From Methanobacteriota archaeon (GTDB lineage Archaea > Halobacteriota > Methanomicrobia > Methanomicrobiales > Methanoculleaceae): DNA of 45,994 bases. Location of the stretch: contig JAEWLJ010000021.1 in NCBI GenBank assembly GCA_023393455.1, positions 1 to 45,994 on the forward strand. Direction: 5' to 3'. Positions 1 to 8,197 of the stretch are shown here, piece by piece (the first letter of the stretch is position 1; each line of letters opens with the position of its first letter). The translations under genes and the position numbers were made by a program. The notes beneath the pieces were generated by a model. The model had not been told where the DNA came from. It worked only from the letters and a program-made list of their open reading frames with translations, and ran no database searches.

Positions 1-317
1 TGAGCCGCCCGCCCCCGGCAGAGGCTCGCGACCGGCCGGACGAAGATCCTGCCGTCGCCGGGCTTGCCTGTACGGCCGTTCGCCCGGATGATGCCGATAA
101 TCTTCTCGACATCGGCATCCCTGACGACCATCTCGATCTTCACCTTCGGGATGAGTTCGACCGGCATGACCTTCCCCCTGAACTTGAGGGCGATACCCTT
201 CTGCGCCCCCCGCCCTATCACCTCGCTCACGGTCATCCCATAGATGCCGCCTGCCTCGAGCGCCGCCCTCACGGCGTCGAACATCTCGGGCCTGATGACT
301 GCGGTAACCATCTTCAT
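1..317 (-). CDS. glnK: P-II family nitrogen regulatory protein GlnK/GlnB (3' end cut by window)
   Basis: The first 105 codons of a P-II signal protein are present; the stop lies beyond the window edge. P-II trimers bind ATP/ADP and 2-oxoglutarate and, when paired with Amt, plug the ammonium channel. Visible features are the N-terminal beta strand (MKMVTAVIRPEMFDAV), the T-loop region after GRGAQKG, the KVKIEMVV strand and the B-loop (TGKPGDGRIFV). The T-loop lacks the enterobacterial uridylylated tyrosine. The first ATG at 317 is chosen because GAGGTGG lies just upstream. The gene follows amtB by 10 bases, the classical amtB-glnK pair. The C-terminal part reads PVASLCRGRAA where most P-II proteins have an RIRTGE-like C-loop, so nucleotide binding may differ. 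The family call is secure. Confidence 0.9.
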   Translation of the reverse strand, partial: MKMVTAVIRPEMFDAVRAALEAGGIYGMTVSEVIGRGAQKGIALKFRGKVMPVELIPKVKIEMVVRDADVEKIIGIIRANGRTGKPGDGRIFVRPVASLCRGRAA

Positions 318-327
318 CCGTACCACC

Positions 328-1545
328 TCACACCCGCACGGACTCGCCGTGCTGGGCGATGTCCAGTCCGACATACTCCTCCTCCTCGGTGACCCGGAGC
401 CCCATCGCTGCATCGATGACCTTTGCGATGATGTAGGTCACGCCGAACGAGTAGGCCACGACGACGGCCACGTCCACGATCTGGATGAGAAGCTGGCCTG
501 GGTTCCCGTAGAGCAGACCGTCCACGCCCCCGATAGCCGCGACCGCAAAGACTCCGGTCGCGAGAGCACCGAAGATCCCGCCCATACCGTGGATCGCCCA
601 CGCATCCAGGCTCTCGTCGAATCCCTCACGGACCCGGAAGAGCAGCGCGCCGTAGCAGACCAGACCGGCAGCGGCCCCGATGGGAATCGCGGCCATAGGC
701 GTGACGAACCCGGCCGCCGGAGTGATGGCGACGAGCCCGGCAATCGCCCCGCTGATGATCCCGACCGATCCGGGCCGGCCGCGAACCCAGGCGGCACAGA
801 GCCAGGCGAGCGCCCCGGCAGCGGCGGCGATGTTCGTCGCGATGAACGCGTTCGCCGCAAGGCCGTCCGCGGCGAGAGCGCTTCCGGCGTTGAACCCAAA
901 CCACCCGAACCAGAGAAGCGCCCCGCCGAGGAGGACCATCGGGATGTTATTCGGCTCCATCCCGTGACCGCCGAACCCGAGACGCTTCCCGATGACGAGC
1001 GCCAGTGCCAGAGCAGAGAAGCCGGAACTGATGTGGACGACCGTGCCGCCGGCAAAGTCGAGCGCGCCGAACTGGGCCGCCCATCCGCCACCCCACGCCC
1101 AGTGGGCAAGCGGATCGTAGACCAGCGTCGTCCAGAGCAAGCCGAAGACGACGAAGGAACTGATCTTTATCCGTTCCGCAACCCCGGACGTCACGATTGC
1201 CAGCGTGAGCCCCGCAAAGACCATCTGGAAGGCCACAAAGAGCAGATCGGGGATGCCGTCGCCGCCCATCCCGACGCCCTGCAGGAAGGCGTACTCCAGG
1301 CTCCCGATCAGTCCGTTGATATCGGCACCGAAGGAGAGGCTGTAGCCGTAGACGACCCACTGAATGCTGACGAGCGCGAACGCAATGAACGAGAGCGCGA
1401 TCATCGAGATGAAGTTCTTCCGGCGCACGAGCCCGCCGTAGAAGAGCCCGACGCCCGGGGTCATCAGCATGACCAGTGCCGTGCAGACCAGGATAAACGC
1501 CGTAGCGCCGGAGTCAATCATACCCCGACCCCCCGGCTCACCCAT
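328..1545 (-). CDS. amtB: Ammonium transporter Amt
   Basis: A 405-residue polytopic membrane protein of the Amt/Mep/Rh family, which conducts ammonium or ammonia into the cell. The start shows the family signature TALVMLMTPGVGLFYGGLVR in the first helix. FGWFGFNAGSAL and the two pore histidines, in VHISSGFSAL and AIHGMGGIFGA, are visible. About eleven membrane helices fit the length, which is normal for archaeal Amt. It is transcribed first, with glnK 10 bases downstream, so GlnK very probably gates this channel. A TATA-like box lies about 45 bases upstream of the ATG. The family and the operon partner are seen directly; nitrogen-limited expression is inferred from the family. Confidence 0.95.
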   Translation of the reverse strand: MGEPGGRGMIDSGATAFILVCTALVMLMTPGVGLFYGGLVRRKNFISMIALSFIAFALVSIQWVVYGYSLSFGADINGLIGSLEYAFLQGVGMGGDGIPDLLFVAFQMVFAGLTLAIVTSGVAERIKISSFVVFGLLWTTLVYDPLAHWAWGGGWAAQFGALDFAGGTVVHISSGFSALALALVIGKRLGFGGHGMEPNNIPMVLLGGALLWFGWFGFNAGSALAADGLAANAFIATNIAAAAGALAWLCAAWVRGRPGSVGIISGAIAGLVAITPAAGFVTPMAAIPIGAAAGLVCYGALLFRVREGFDESLDAWAIHGMGGIFGALATGVFAVAAIGGVDGLLYGNPGQLLIQIVDVAVVVAYSFGVTYIIAKVIDAAMGLRVTEEEEYVGLDIAQHGESVRV

Positions 1546-1588
1546 AACATGTTCTCACCATTCATCGGAAGGAAGTTTCCTTCTTATT

Positions 1589-1597
1589 GATATAAAT
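1589..1597 (-). promoter_or_regulatory. TATA box of the amtB-glnK operon
   Basis: The minus strand reads TTTATATC in an A/T-rich patch, 44-52 bases upstream of the amtB ATG at 1545. Archaeal transcription starts about 25 bases downstream of TATA, which gives a leader of about 20 bases. Confidence 0.55.
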
Positions 1598-1948
1598 CTT
1601 CCCTTTTTGTGCGTGACGGAAGAACTGATGCACCCAGAGTTACAGATCACATCCGCGTGATGTGCTGAGCCCGCATGCGGTCGGCGAAGACCAGGAGGGA
1701 ACTCGCGAAGATCCTCTACCGCGAGGCGTCCGGTTACCCCCTCTCCGGTCTCCAGACGAGGCGGGCGGGAGTGGAGCGCGAATCCCGGTCTGTCCCCACC
1801 AGAGACCGGCGACGCCCCCACCCGGGAATGATGGAGGCGATCCCCGGGACGTACTCAAGATTGAAACCGGGGACAGCGAGCATCCCCACCCCCGCCACAC
1901 GGCAGAGCAGAACGACGCTCGAAAGCAACGTGTGAGATATCGCGGGGT
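1598..1948. other. Gene-free stretch between amtB and the nitroreductase
   Basis: About 350 bases between the amtB promoter and the nitroreductase terminator. Short open frames exist on both strands (for example 1675-1935 plus), but their proteins are rich in Arg, Pro and Ser, resemble no family I know, and overlap on both strands, as expected of GC-rich noncoding DNA. I see no tRNA or clear palindrome here. Confidence 0.5.
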
Positions 1949-1956
1949 AAAAAAAG
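1949..1956 (-). terminator. Oligo-T terminator after the nitroreductase gene
   Basis: The minus strand has seven consecutive T residues about 20 bases beyond the nitroreductase stop, in otherwise GC-rich DNA. Archaeal RNA polymerase terminates at such T-runs. Confidence 0.45.
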
Positions 1957-1974
1957 CGTCCGGATCGTGCCCCC

Positions 1975-2505
1975 TTACTCCTCTTCCTCGTAGCGCTCGA
2001 AGAACGCGACCTCGTCGATGGCCTTCTTCGTTTTTATCTGGAGCTCCTCGGGGTATCCTGCGGGCACGAGCGATACGAGCGCGTACTCCCCCGGAACATT
2101 GAGAAGTTTCCGGACATCTTCGGCGTAATCCTTCTTCTCCCCCGCGACCCAGCAGGACCCGACGCCCCAGGCCTGGAGCGCGAGGATGAGCTGCATCGTC
2201 GCCGCACAGCAGTCTTCGAGGTAGTACTTCGCGTCCCGCTTCCCGAAGACGGCGAAGCAGATGGGTGCATCGGCGATGAACTTGCCGTTATCGGCGAGGT
2301 CGGCGATCGCCTGAAGCGTCTCGCGGTTCTGGATCGTCCCGAAGAGCCAGGGCTGCTCGTTTCGCGCGGTCGGAGCAAGGCGCGCGCAGTCCAGTGCATC
2401 CTTGATGGTCTTCTCCTCGATGGGAGTGTCCTTGTACTTCCGCACGCTGTGCCTGCTCCGTATGACAGTGACACCGAGGTTAACCGTTCCACCAATCGGA
2501 CTCAT
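1975..2505 (-). CDS. Nitroreductase family protein
   Basis: A 176-residue protein of the FMN-dependent nitroreductase superfamily, whose members reduce nitro compounds, quinones or flavins with NAD(P)H. The N-terminal phosphate-binding motif SRHSVRKYKDTPI and the LAPTARNEQPW segment (about residues 43-53) are typical FMN contacts; GYPEE near the end is also conserved. It is slightly short but complete, with an acidic tail. A weak TATA (GTATTTAG on the minus strand near 2531-2538) would place the transcript start almost at the ATG, suggesting a very short leader. It has its own T-run terminator and no obvious partner gene, so the substrate cannot be predicted. Confidence 0.88.
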   Translation of the reverse strand: MSPIGGTVNLGVTVIRSRHSVRKYKDTPIEEKTIKDALDCARLAPTARNEQPWLFGTIQNRETLQAIADLADNGKFIADAPICFAVFGKRDAKYYLEDCCAATMQLILALQAWGVGSCWVAGEKKDYAEDVRKLLNVPGEYALVSLVPAGYPEELQIKTKKAIDEVAFFERYEEEE

Positions 2506-2580
2506 GCAACGATGGTGGGCACTCCTGGCCTAAATACCTTGGGGAAAAGGAGATAGGGATGCCTCATCGGGGGAGCGGCC

Positions 2581-3780
2581 CTAGAAGAGGCCCTGTATCA
2601 TCTGCAGCATATTCGAGGAACCGTCGGTGATGACCACCGTCGGATCGATCCCGAGAACGGGAAAGATGAAGAGGAAGTAGGCAATGACCCCAATCGTGCA
2701 CCCGACATTGGCAAGAGCAGCGACCAGCACCACCCGGAAGAGAGGGATCTTCCGCATCTCCGAGAAGGTCTCCGCCGCGATGATCTGACGAAGTTCTCCG
2801 GCGGTGGGCTTCCGTATCTTTGCCTCGACGGCGGCGGCGAACCATCCCGCCGCAAGCAGCGGGTTGAGCGACGTCATCCAGGAGACGGCAAACGCCGTTG
2901 CGGCCGAGAGAGGGTGCCCGCCGGCTGCAAGCGTGAATACGGCGCTCAGGACGCCGTTGATCACGATCCAGTAGACGAGAGCGGCCAGCAGGACGTCGAG
3001 CCCCACTCCCGAGAAGGCTATCGCGGCGATCAGGAGGAGGAAGAGGAGGGTAACGGCGGCCCCGAGAATCTTCGCCCACGGCAGGCCCTTCTTCACCCCG
3101 GCGGTCAGGGTCGCGAGCGGCGGCAGAGTCTCGGGCGCGTCCAGGTAGCGTTGCACCCCCCGGATATGCCCGGCCCCAACAACGGCAAGCACCCGCTCAT
3201 ACCGACCGGCGAGCATCAGAACCTGGTGAGCGAGATATGCATCCCGTTCATCGATCAGGGCCTGCGCGCCCCGGGGGGAGAACTTTCGGAACTCCTCCAT
3301 CGCGGCGCTCACGACATCCTGGTTCGTGAACTCGTCGACATCGATCTTCTCACCCTCTACACTCACAAGCGAGTAGATCAGGGCGCCGATGAGCTTGATC
3401 TTCTCCCAGATGCCCATCTTACCCCAGAACCGGGCAAGCGTGATCCGGATATCCCGGTCGATGAGCGCCACGGGCTTCTGGTGCGCTTCGGCCTCCTCGA
3501 TGGCAACAAGCATCTCGGCACCGGGCTTCACACCGACCTCTGCGCCGATCCGCTGCTGGATGTAGGTGAGCACCCACTGAACGAGGAGTTGGCCGAAGTT
3601 CCCGCCTTTCAGGATCTCCGTCACCGAAGGTTCGGCCGTCTCCTCTGTGAGCGATATCAGCCGCCCCCGGTCGAGCTCGACCCCGACGATATCGGGCTGG
3701 AACTCCTCGATGGCGGAACGAACCTCCTCGATGCTCTTCTGCGAGACGTGGGCCGTCCCGACGAGACGGATCTCAGTCAT
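2581..3780 (-). CDS. TraB/PrgY family membrane protein
   Basis: A 399-residue protein of the TraB/PrgY (GumN-related) family. The N-terminal domain, about 1-230, begins with the GTAHVS motif and continues with IVGVELDRGR and, later, VVGAGHIRGV; these GxxH and GH motifs are thought to form a metal-binding site in this proposed membrane-tethered metalloprotease fold. The C-terminal part (about 240-399) has four or five hydrophobic helices. Bacterial PrgY acts on a peptide pheromone; the archaeal substrate is unknown. The start overlaps the end of the upstream YkgJ-like gene by 8 bases, so it is the last gene of the cobT-guaAa-ykgJ run. The family call is firm; the function is open. Confidence 0.85.
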   Translation of the reverse strand: MTEIRLVGTAHVSQKSIEEVRSAIEEFQPDIVGVELDRGRLISLTEETAEPSVTEILKGGNFGQLLVQWVLTYIQQRIGAEVGVKPGAEMLVAIEEAEAHQKPVALIDRDIRITLARFWGKMGIWEKIKLIGALIYSLVSVEGEKIDVDEFTNQDVVSAAMEEFRKFSPRGAQALIDERDAYLAHQVLMLAGRYERVLAVVGAGHIRGVQRYLDAPETLPPLATLTAGVKKGLPWAKILGAAVTLLFLLLIAAIAFSGVGLDVLLAALVYWIVINGVLSAVFTLAAGGHPLSAATAFAVSWMTSLNPLLAAGWFAAAVEAKIRKPTAGELRQIIAAETFSEMRKIPLFRVVLVAALANVGCTIGVIAYFLFIFPVLGIDPTVVITDGSSNMLQMIQGLF

Positions 3781-4315
3781 GGAGCACCTTCACGCCCTCG
3801 CTATCGATCACGGCGCGCTCTCCCGGCGGCACCAGCGCTCCCGGGAAGACGGCGCGGATACCGGCCTCTTCCATCGCCTCGGCGGCCTGCCGCCTGCAGA
3901 GGTCGGCCGCCGCATCGCGCGCATCGCAGGGGGAGAGCGGCGCACCAAGGCCGGGGCACTCCGATGCCACGAGATCGTCATCCACCAGCATGAACGGATA
4001 GGTGCGGCAGATCCAGGGACGGTGAGGATAGATTGAGCACCGCCCGTCCCGGAGGAAGAAACAGGCATCGGCCGTTCGCCTGAGGCACCATGCGAGGGTG
4101 TACTCTCCGCCGCCATCGGCACCGATGAAGTCGGGGTAGGGATCGGCAACCTCGTTCCAGGCCATGCCGGTCGCCGCCATGATTGCCCGGACCTCGGCAG
4201 GGCTCACCAGCACGAGGTTCGAGTCCTCCGCGACCCGCCGGCAGCAGCCGCCGCACTCCTGGCAGCGAAATCCAATCGACTCGAGTTGAGCCGAAATGTC
4301 ATCTATTCCGAGCAT
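3773..4315 (-). CDS. YkgJ-type cysteine cluster protein
   Basis: A 180-residue protein of the YkgJ/UPF0153 family, proposed to bind a metal or Fe-S cluster. The N-terminal CQECGGCCRR (about residues 18-27) is the family's CxxCGxCC signature. Later come RCSIYPHRPWICRTYPF and further cysteines, which complete the usual set. The start overlaps the end of guaAa by 13 bases and the stop overlaps the TraB-like gene by 8, so all three are co-transcribed. No biochemical function is established for the archaeal members. No signal peptide or membrane helix is seen, so the protein is probably cytoplasmic. Confidence 0.85.
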   Translation of the reverse strand: MLGIDDISAQLESIGFRCQECGGCCRRVAEDSNLVLVSPAEVRAIMAATGMAWNEVADPYPDFIGADGGGEYTLAWCLRRTADACFFLRDGRCSIYPHRPWICRTYPFMLVDDDLVASECPGLGAPLSPCDARDAAADLCRRQAAEAMEEAGIRAVFPGALVPPGERAVIDSEGVKVLHD

Positions 4316-4857
4316 ATCCTGTCAAAATTCTCAAAGAGAAGCCGCCCGTTGACGGTATGGCTGACCTCCGGGTGCCACTGGATGCCGTAGAGGTGTTCAT
4401 TGGGGGATGCGATCGCTTCCACGCTGCAGATGGACGATTCTGCGAGCCGGACAAACCCTTCCGGCACAACCGAGACCTCGTCCGCGTGCGATGCCCACAC
4501 CTGCATCCGGTCGGGGTAACCCTGGAAGAGGGGGTTTTGCTCGAGGATCTCGACCTCGACCGCACCGAATCCGCCGCTCGCACCCCGGCGGATCGCACCG
4601 CCGCGGGCCGTCGCCATGATGTGCAACCCAAGGCAGATGCCGAGGACAGGAAGACCGAGATCCAGGTAGGCAGATGCGACGCCGGCACGCGCAAGGGTCG
4701 GGCCGCCGCCGATGATGATCCCCCGGCAGCCCCGGTCAACCTCGGCCGGCGGCGTCTCATTCGGTATCATCCTGGCTTCGATCTCCATGTCACGGAGCGT
4801 CCGGAGGATCAGGTGATTGAACTGTCCGTGATTGTTGACCACATAGAGTGGAAGCAT
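4303..4857 (-). CDS. guaAA: GMP synthase, glutamine amidotransferase subunit A
   Basis: A 184-residue class I glutamine amidotransferase of the archaeal split GMP synthase. It releases ammonia from glutamine for the separate ATP-pyrophosphatase subunit, which converts XMP to GMP. The nucleophile lies in GICLGLH (Cys75) and the His/Glu pair in GIQWHPEVSH (His162, Glu164). IIIGGGP near residue 47 is the oxyanion-loop region. The length matches stand-alone archaeal GuaAa rather than fused bacterial GuaA. The partner subunit is not in this window. It lies 38 bases after cobT and overlaps the YkgJ-like gene, a grouping I cannot link to a single pathway. Confidence 0.93.
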   Translation of the reverse strand: MLPLYVVNNHGQFNHLILRTLRDMEIEARMIPNETPPAEVDRGCRGIIIGGGPTLARAGVASAYLDLGLPVLGICLGLHIMATARGGAIRRGASGGFGAVEVEILEQNPLFQGYPDRMQVWASHADEVSVVPEGFVRLAESSICSVEAIASPNEHLYGIQWHPEVSHTVNGRLLFENFDRICSE

Positions 4858-4895
4858 TGCTTATAGATGGATGTAAAAAGGTAATAGTCCTTCCC

Positions 4896-5912
4896 TCAGG
4901 AGTACTCCCTGACGAAATCGAAGACTTTCCGAGAGATCTCGTCAGGCTCATGGCCCATGAGGTAGGCGAGCGTCAGGGCCCCTCCGGCGCCCATTCCCTC
5001 CTTGACCTCGCCGATGCAGTAGCGAGCGAGCCCGACGTGACCGAGCTCGCCAAAGTTTGGGTCGACATAGTACGCGGTGGTGCCGACATCGGCGACCGAC
5101 CGGACGAATCCTGCCGTGGGATCGTCCCTGACGTAGACCGTCGTCGCGAGGTGCGGCACCCTTTTACCGAGTGCTTTCAGGACGGCCGCAACGGAGAGCA
5201 TCTGGGTTCCGCCCGCAAAGAGGATGTCGCCGGTATAGGTGCTCGCGATCCCTGCAGCGACCGGCATCATGGGGTCACCCGCAGCACGCAGGATCTCAAG
5301 AGGTTCGCGCGCACCCGTCGCGTCGATCCGGGCAAGCGCTTCCCGGCAGATGGTGTCTTTCAGGCCGAGGGGGTTCTTCGCGAACGCGCTACTGACCGAG
5401 GCGTCGTATCCGAACGCCCGCAGAACGCAGAGGGCGGTGGTGGTGCCGCCGGGGACGCACTCCCCGAGCATCAAAAAGTCACTGTACTGTGAAAGGAGCC
5501 TGCCGACCATCTCCCCACGCTCGAAGAGGGCAGCCGCCTCCGGCACCGCGTCCTCCGTTCTCGGATCGCCGCCGGGGCTCCCGTAGACGTCAAGGCAGGG
5601 GACGGTGGGGGTATGGGCGAGCCCCGCGTTGATGATGACGGGGCATAGCCCGGTCAGTTCCACCATCGACCGGGTGATGCTCGCCGGCGTCGGGCACCCC
5701 GTGGGGGTGTTCGGCCGGGCCGCGACACTCGTGATCGCGCCGGTCGTGACGAGCTCCGCGTCCAGGTTCGGGGTGAGCAGGGTCTTTTCAGGGGTAGGCC
5801 CTGCGCCCGACACGCCGGGGACGGTGGAGAGCATCGTGTTGCCGAGGATGAGCGCCAGCATCGGGTGCTCAGGCCTTATCCGCAGGTCTTCTGAGAGGAA
5901 GGGGTGAGACAT
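4896..5912 (-). CDS. cobT: CobT-type nicotinate-nucleotide:benzimidazole phosphoribosyltransferase family protein
   Basis: A 338-residue archaeal CobT-family protein. The enzyme activates the lower-ligand base of cobamides by transferring phosphoribose from nicotinate mononucleotide, giving the alpha-ribazole phosphate-type product. Glycine-rich NMN-site segments are visible: LGECVPGGTTTALCVL (about 147-162) and AAGDPMMPVAAGIAS. The C-terminal catalytic-type glutamate region (KEGMGAGGALTLAY) is present. The protein is cytoplasmic. It is divergent from cobZ-cobS across a 139-base gap, which supports the pathway call: CobT, CobZ and CobS catalyse successive nucleotide-loop steps. Methanogens commonly use 5-hydroxybenzimidazole, so the true base is uncertain. 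Confidence 0.87.
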   Translation of the reverse strand: MSHPFLSEDLRIRPEHPMLALILGNTMLSTVPGVSGAGPTPEKTLLTPNLDAELVTTGAITSVAARPNTPTGCPTPASITRSMVELTGLCPVIINAGLAHTPTVPCLDVYGSPGGDPRTEDAVPEAAALFERGEMVGRLLSQYSDFLMLGECVPGGTTTALCVLRAFGYDASVSSAFAKNPLGLKDTICREALARIDATGAREPLEILRAAGDPMMPVAAGIASTYTGDILFAGGTQMLSVAAVLKALGKRVPHLATTVYVRDDPTAGFVRSVADVGTTAYYVDPNFGELGHVGLARYCIGEVKEGMGAGGALTLAYLMGHEPDEISRKVFDFVREYS

Positions 5913-6051
5913 TACTACAGGGTAGGCGCCGCGGGATAGAAGAGATTGCCGTCGGAGGATGCGGGAGGCAGGGGGCGCCCAGTGGCCGGGCGTGGTGAAG
6001 CGTCGTTAATTCCAAAACCCCAAAATACCCCCCTACCCTAATACATGAATA

Positions 6052-6495
6052 ATGTTCGAGATAGAGCGCAGACTGGAAGAGAAGGGCATCGAAAGGGGGG
6101 ATATCGTCGCTGCCGCGATGGAACTCTACGTTCCCCACGGAATAGGTGCGGATGAGGCCGCGCGCAGGCTTGACGCAAAGATCGGGAAGGCACTGGAGGA
6201 CCCAAACATTTCATCGCTCCTCCTCGGCGCCCTCCTGCTCGAGGACGAACTCTACGTAAAGCGAAGAGACTCCGAGATCGCCGACGATCCGGTCTTCCTC
6301 CTCTCCGACGAGATCATCGGGATGGCCATCGCCGAGGTGATCGGTGGGACCTATGCGCGGTTTGAGTTCACCCGGTACGACCAGAAGAAACCGGGGATCC
6401 TGGGCAAACTCGGGCCGTTCCTCGACGACGCCGTCGCCGGGCTGATCGCGGGCTGCACGTCGCGCCTCTACAGCGAGTCGATGGGATCGGTGTGA
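6052..6495 (+). CDS. cobZ: Alpha-ribazole phosphatase CobZ (PgpA-like)
   Basis: A 147-residue protein of the PgpA-like family to which the Methanosarcina CobZ phosphatase belongs. CobZ removes phosphate from alpha-ribazole-5'-phosphate (or the assembled cobamide phosphate), replacing bacterial CobC in archaea. LEEKGIERGDIVAAAMELY at the N-terminus, LLGALLLEDELY and the acidic LSDEIIGMAIAE segment are typical of the PgpA fold. Its stop overlaps the GTG start of cobS by 4 bases, so translation is coupled. I see no Shine-Dalgarno before the ATG; an A-rich weak TATA near 6015-6027 suggests a short leader. Without the cobS neighbour it could be read as a lipid phosphatase; the context makes CobZ much more likely. 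Confidence 0.85.
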   Translation: MFEIERRLEEKGIERGDIVAAAMELYVPHGIGADEAARRLDAKIGKALEDPNISSLLLGALLLEDELYVKRRDSEIADDPVFLLSDEIIGMAIAEVIGGTYARFEFTRYDQKKPGILGKLGPFLDDAVAGLIAGCTSRLYSESMGSV

Positions 6496-7202
6496 AGTCC
6501 GTCCTCGCTCTCCTGCAGTTCTGCACCTCCCTCCCCCTCGGGAGACCTGTCGAGTTCGAACACTTTGCCCGCCGTTCCTACCTCTATCCACTCGCCGGAT
6601 ATGTCATCGGCGGGATAGCGGCCAGCATCACCTGCTGGATAGCATCCCCCGTAGTGGGTGCGGCCGTCGCTCTCGCGACGGTGCTCCTCCTCTCCGGGTG
6701 CAACCACTTCGACGGCCTGCTGGACTTCGGCGACGGGCTTATGGCCCACGGGAGCCGGGAGAAGCGGGTCGCGGCCATGACCGACCGGACGACCGGCGCA
6801 GGGGCGGTCGCGGCGGGGATCGTCGTCACGCTTCTAGCGTTCGCCGGGCTCCAGACCGCCGCGCACCTCCCGGCGACGATCCTCATCGCCGAGGTCTCGG
6901 CAAAGGTCGCGATGTCCTGGCTCACCACGCTCGGCGCGCCGTTCCGGGAAGGGATCCACTCTTACCTTCATGGGTTTGCAAAACCGTGGTTCCTTCTCCC
7001 GGCCTCGCTGCTCGCGCTGCCGCTCTTCCTGCTGCCGGTACCGAAGATGCACATCGCGCTCGCGCTCGCGGCCACGGCGATCATCGCCGCGCTGATGCTC
7101 GCCCTCTCCCGGCGCCTCTTCGGCGGCGTCAACGGCGACGTAGTTGGCGCGACGAACGAGATCGTCAGAGCAGGGATCATCCTCCTCCTCGCCCTCCTGT
7201 AA
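6492..7202 (+). CDS. cobS: Adenosylcobinamide-GDP ribazoletransferase (cobalamin synthase)
   Basis: A 236-residue integral membrane enzyme that joins adenosylcobinamide-GDP to alpha-ribazole, the last assembly step of cobamides. The family's acidic metal site is visible in NHFDGLLDFGDGLMA (about residues 73-87), followed by MTDRTTGAGAV. Six or so hydrophobic helices fill the rest. The start is GTG, overlapping the cobZ stop as GTGA. Length and motifs are normal. Methanogens need cobamides for the corrinoid-dependent Mtr methyltransferase, so this set is central metabolism. Confidence 0.93.
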   Translation: MKSVLALLQFCTSLPLGRPVEFEHFARRSYLYPLAGYVIGGIAASITCWIASPVVGAAVALATVLLLSGCNHFDGLLDFGDGLMAHGSREKRVAAMTDRTTGAGAVAAGIVVTLLAFAGLQTAAHLPATILIAEVSAKVAMSWLTTLGAPFREGIHSYLHGFAKPWFLLPASLLALPLFLLPVPKMHIALALAATAIIAALMLALSRRLFGGVNGDVVGATNEIVRAGIILLLALL

Positions 7203-7207
7203 TCACC

Positions 7208-7216
7208 TTTTTTATC
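7208..7216 (+). promoter_or_regulatory. TATA box for the siroheme redox gene; leaderless start likely
   Basis: TTTTTTATC lies centred about 27 bases before the ATG at 7240. Archaeal transcription would begin at or within a few bases of the ATG, and no Shine-Dalgarno is present, so the mRNA is probably leaderless. Confidence 0.45.
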
Positions 7217-7239
7217 CCGGCCCCCGCTACTACTGTAGA

Positions 7240-8121
7240 ATGATACAGGATCATAACCTCCACACCCGGGGAGGGATCATCACCGAGCGGAACGCAGACT
7301 ATGCGACGGTACGGCTGCGAATTCCGGCAGGAGTACTCTCTGCGGCACAGACCAAACACCTCGCAAAGATCAGCGAAAAGTACGGTGACGGCTCGCTCCA
7401 CCTCACCATGCGCCAGACGGTGGAGATCCCGCACGTGAACCCCGATAATTTTGGAAAGATCGCGAAAGCCCTCGAGAAGAACGGGACGCCGATCGGGGCG
7501 GAACAGAACGAAGTCGTCAACATCATGGCCTGTCCGGGCACGGAACGGTGCAAGTACGCCAACTGCGAGACGATCGACCTCGCCCGGAAGATCGATGAGC
7601 GGGTCTTCGGGAAAGAACTCCCGATACGGCTTCGTATCGCCATATCCGGCTGCACCTATATGTGCAACAGCCCGCTCTTAAACGACATCGGGATCATCGG
7701 CAGGATCCGACCGCTGCGCACTCCGGGGCTCTGTACGGGGTGTGGCACCTGCGCGGAATACTGCAAGCAGTGCGCCATAACACTGAAGAACGGCACATCG
7801 GTTCTCGACGAGAGCAAATGCGTCCAGTGCGGCGTTTGCGTCCACTCCTGCCCCTTCCACCTCCTGAAATCCGATTACGCCCACTACCAGATCGCGATCG
7901 GCGGCCGGCGCGGAACTTCTCCCGCCGCAGGAAAGGAACTCGTCACCGTCGAGACCGAAGATGAGGTCGTCGAGGTCGTTGACCGCATCGTCTACTGGAT
8001 CTACCGCAACGCCTGGAGCGGCCGGCCCCTCACCGACCAGATGGACGAGATCGGGTACGACAGGTTCGCGGAAGAGATCCAAAAAGAGTTCGGGCCGAAC
8101 GGCCCGAAAGCAAAGCAGTGA
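7240..8121 (+). CDS. Sulfite/nitrite reductase-like siroheme protein with 2x[4Fe-4S] ferredoxin domain
   Basis: A 293-residue protein like the small dissimilatory sulfite reductase-like proteins (Dsr-LP) of methanogens. Residues 1-70 form the ferredoxin-like half domain (YGDGSLHLTMRQTVEIPHV). The siroheme-[4Fe-4S] cysteines are C98/C104 (CPGTERC) and C138/C142 (CTYMC), the C-X5-C...C-X3-C pattern. A two-cluster ferredoxin insert follows at about 165-204. The open frame extends upstream into cobS, but that part is low-complexity; the ATG at 7240 follows a correctly spaced TATA box. It could reduce sulfite, nitrite or another small substrate, or serve assimilation. It lacks the F420H2-oxidising domain of Fsr. 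It converges with the small cysteine-rich gene downstream. Confidence 0.85.
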   Translation: MIQDHNLHTRGGIITERNADYATVRLRIPAGVLSAAQTKHLAKISEKYGDGSLHLTMRQTVEIPHVNPDNFGKIAKALEKNGTPIGAEQNEVVNIMACPGTERCKYANCETIDLARKIDERVFGKELPIRLRIAISGCTYMCNSPLLNDIGIIGRIRPLRTPGLCTGCGTCAEYCKQCAITLKNGTSVLDESKCVQCGVCVHSCPFHLLKSDYAHYQIAIGGRRGTSPAAGKELVTVETEDEVVEVVDRIVYWIYRNAWSGRPLTDQMDEIGYDRFAEEIQKEFGPNGPKAKQ

Positions 8122-8197
8122 AGGGAATCGCCCGGCGCGCTGGCGCCGGAGACGGCCGCAGGGCAAAGCCGTCCCGGTGAAGAACCGGCACCGGGGT

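Noticed and set aside
244..1590. Long plus-strand open frame opposite amtB (448 codons)
   Set aside because: It is the antisense shadow of amtB; the protein is Asp/Arg/Pro-rich without domains, typical in GC-rich DNA.
1675..1935. 86-codon plus-strand frame between amtB and the nitroreductase
   Set aside because: No recognisable family, high Arg/Ser/Pro content, and competing frames on the other strand; not supportable as a gene.
5913..6051. Possible cobalamin riboswitch between cobT and cobZ
   Set aside because: I could not find a B12-box-like sequence or a convincing multi-stem structure; the gap is short and such riboswitches are not expected in archaea.
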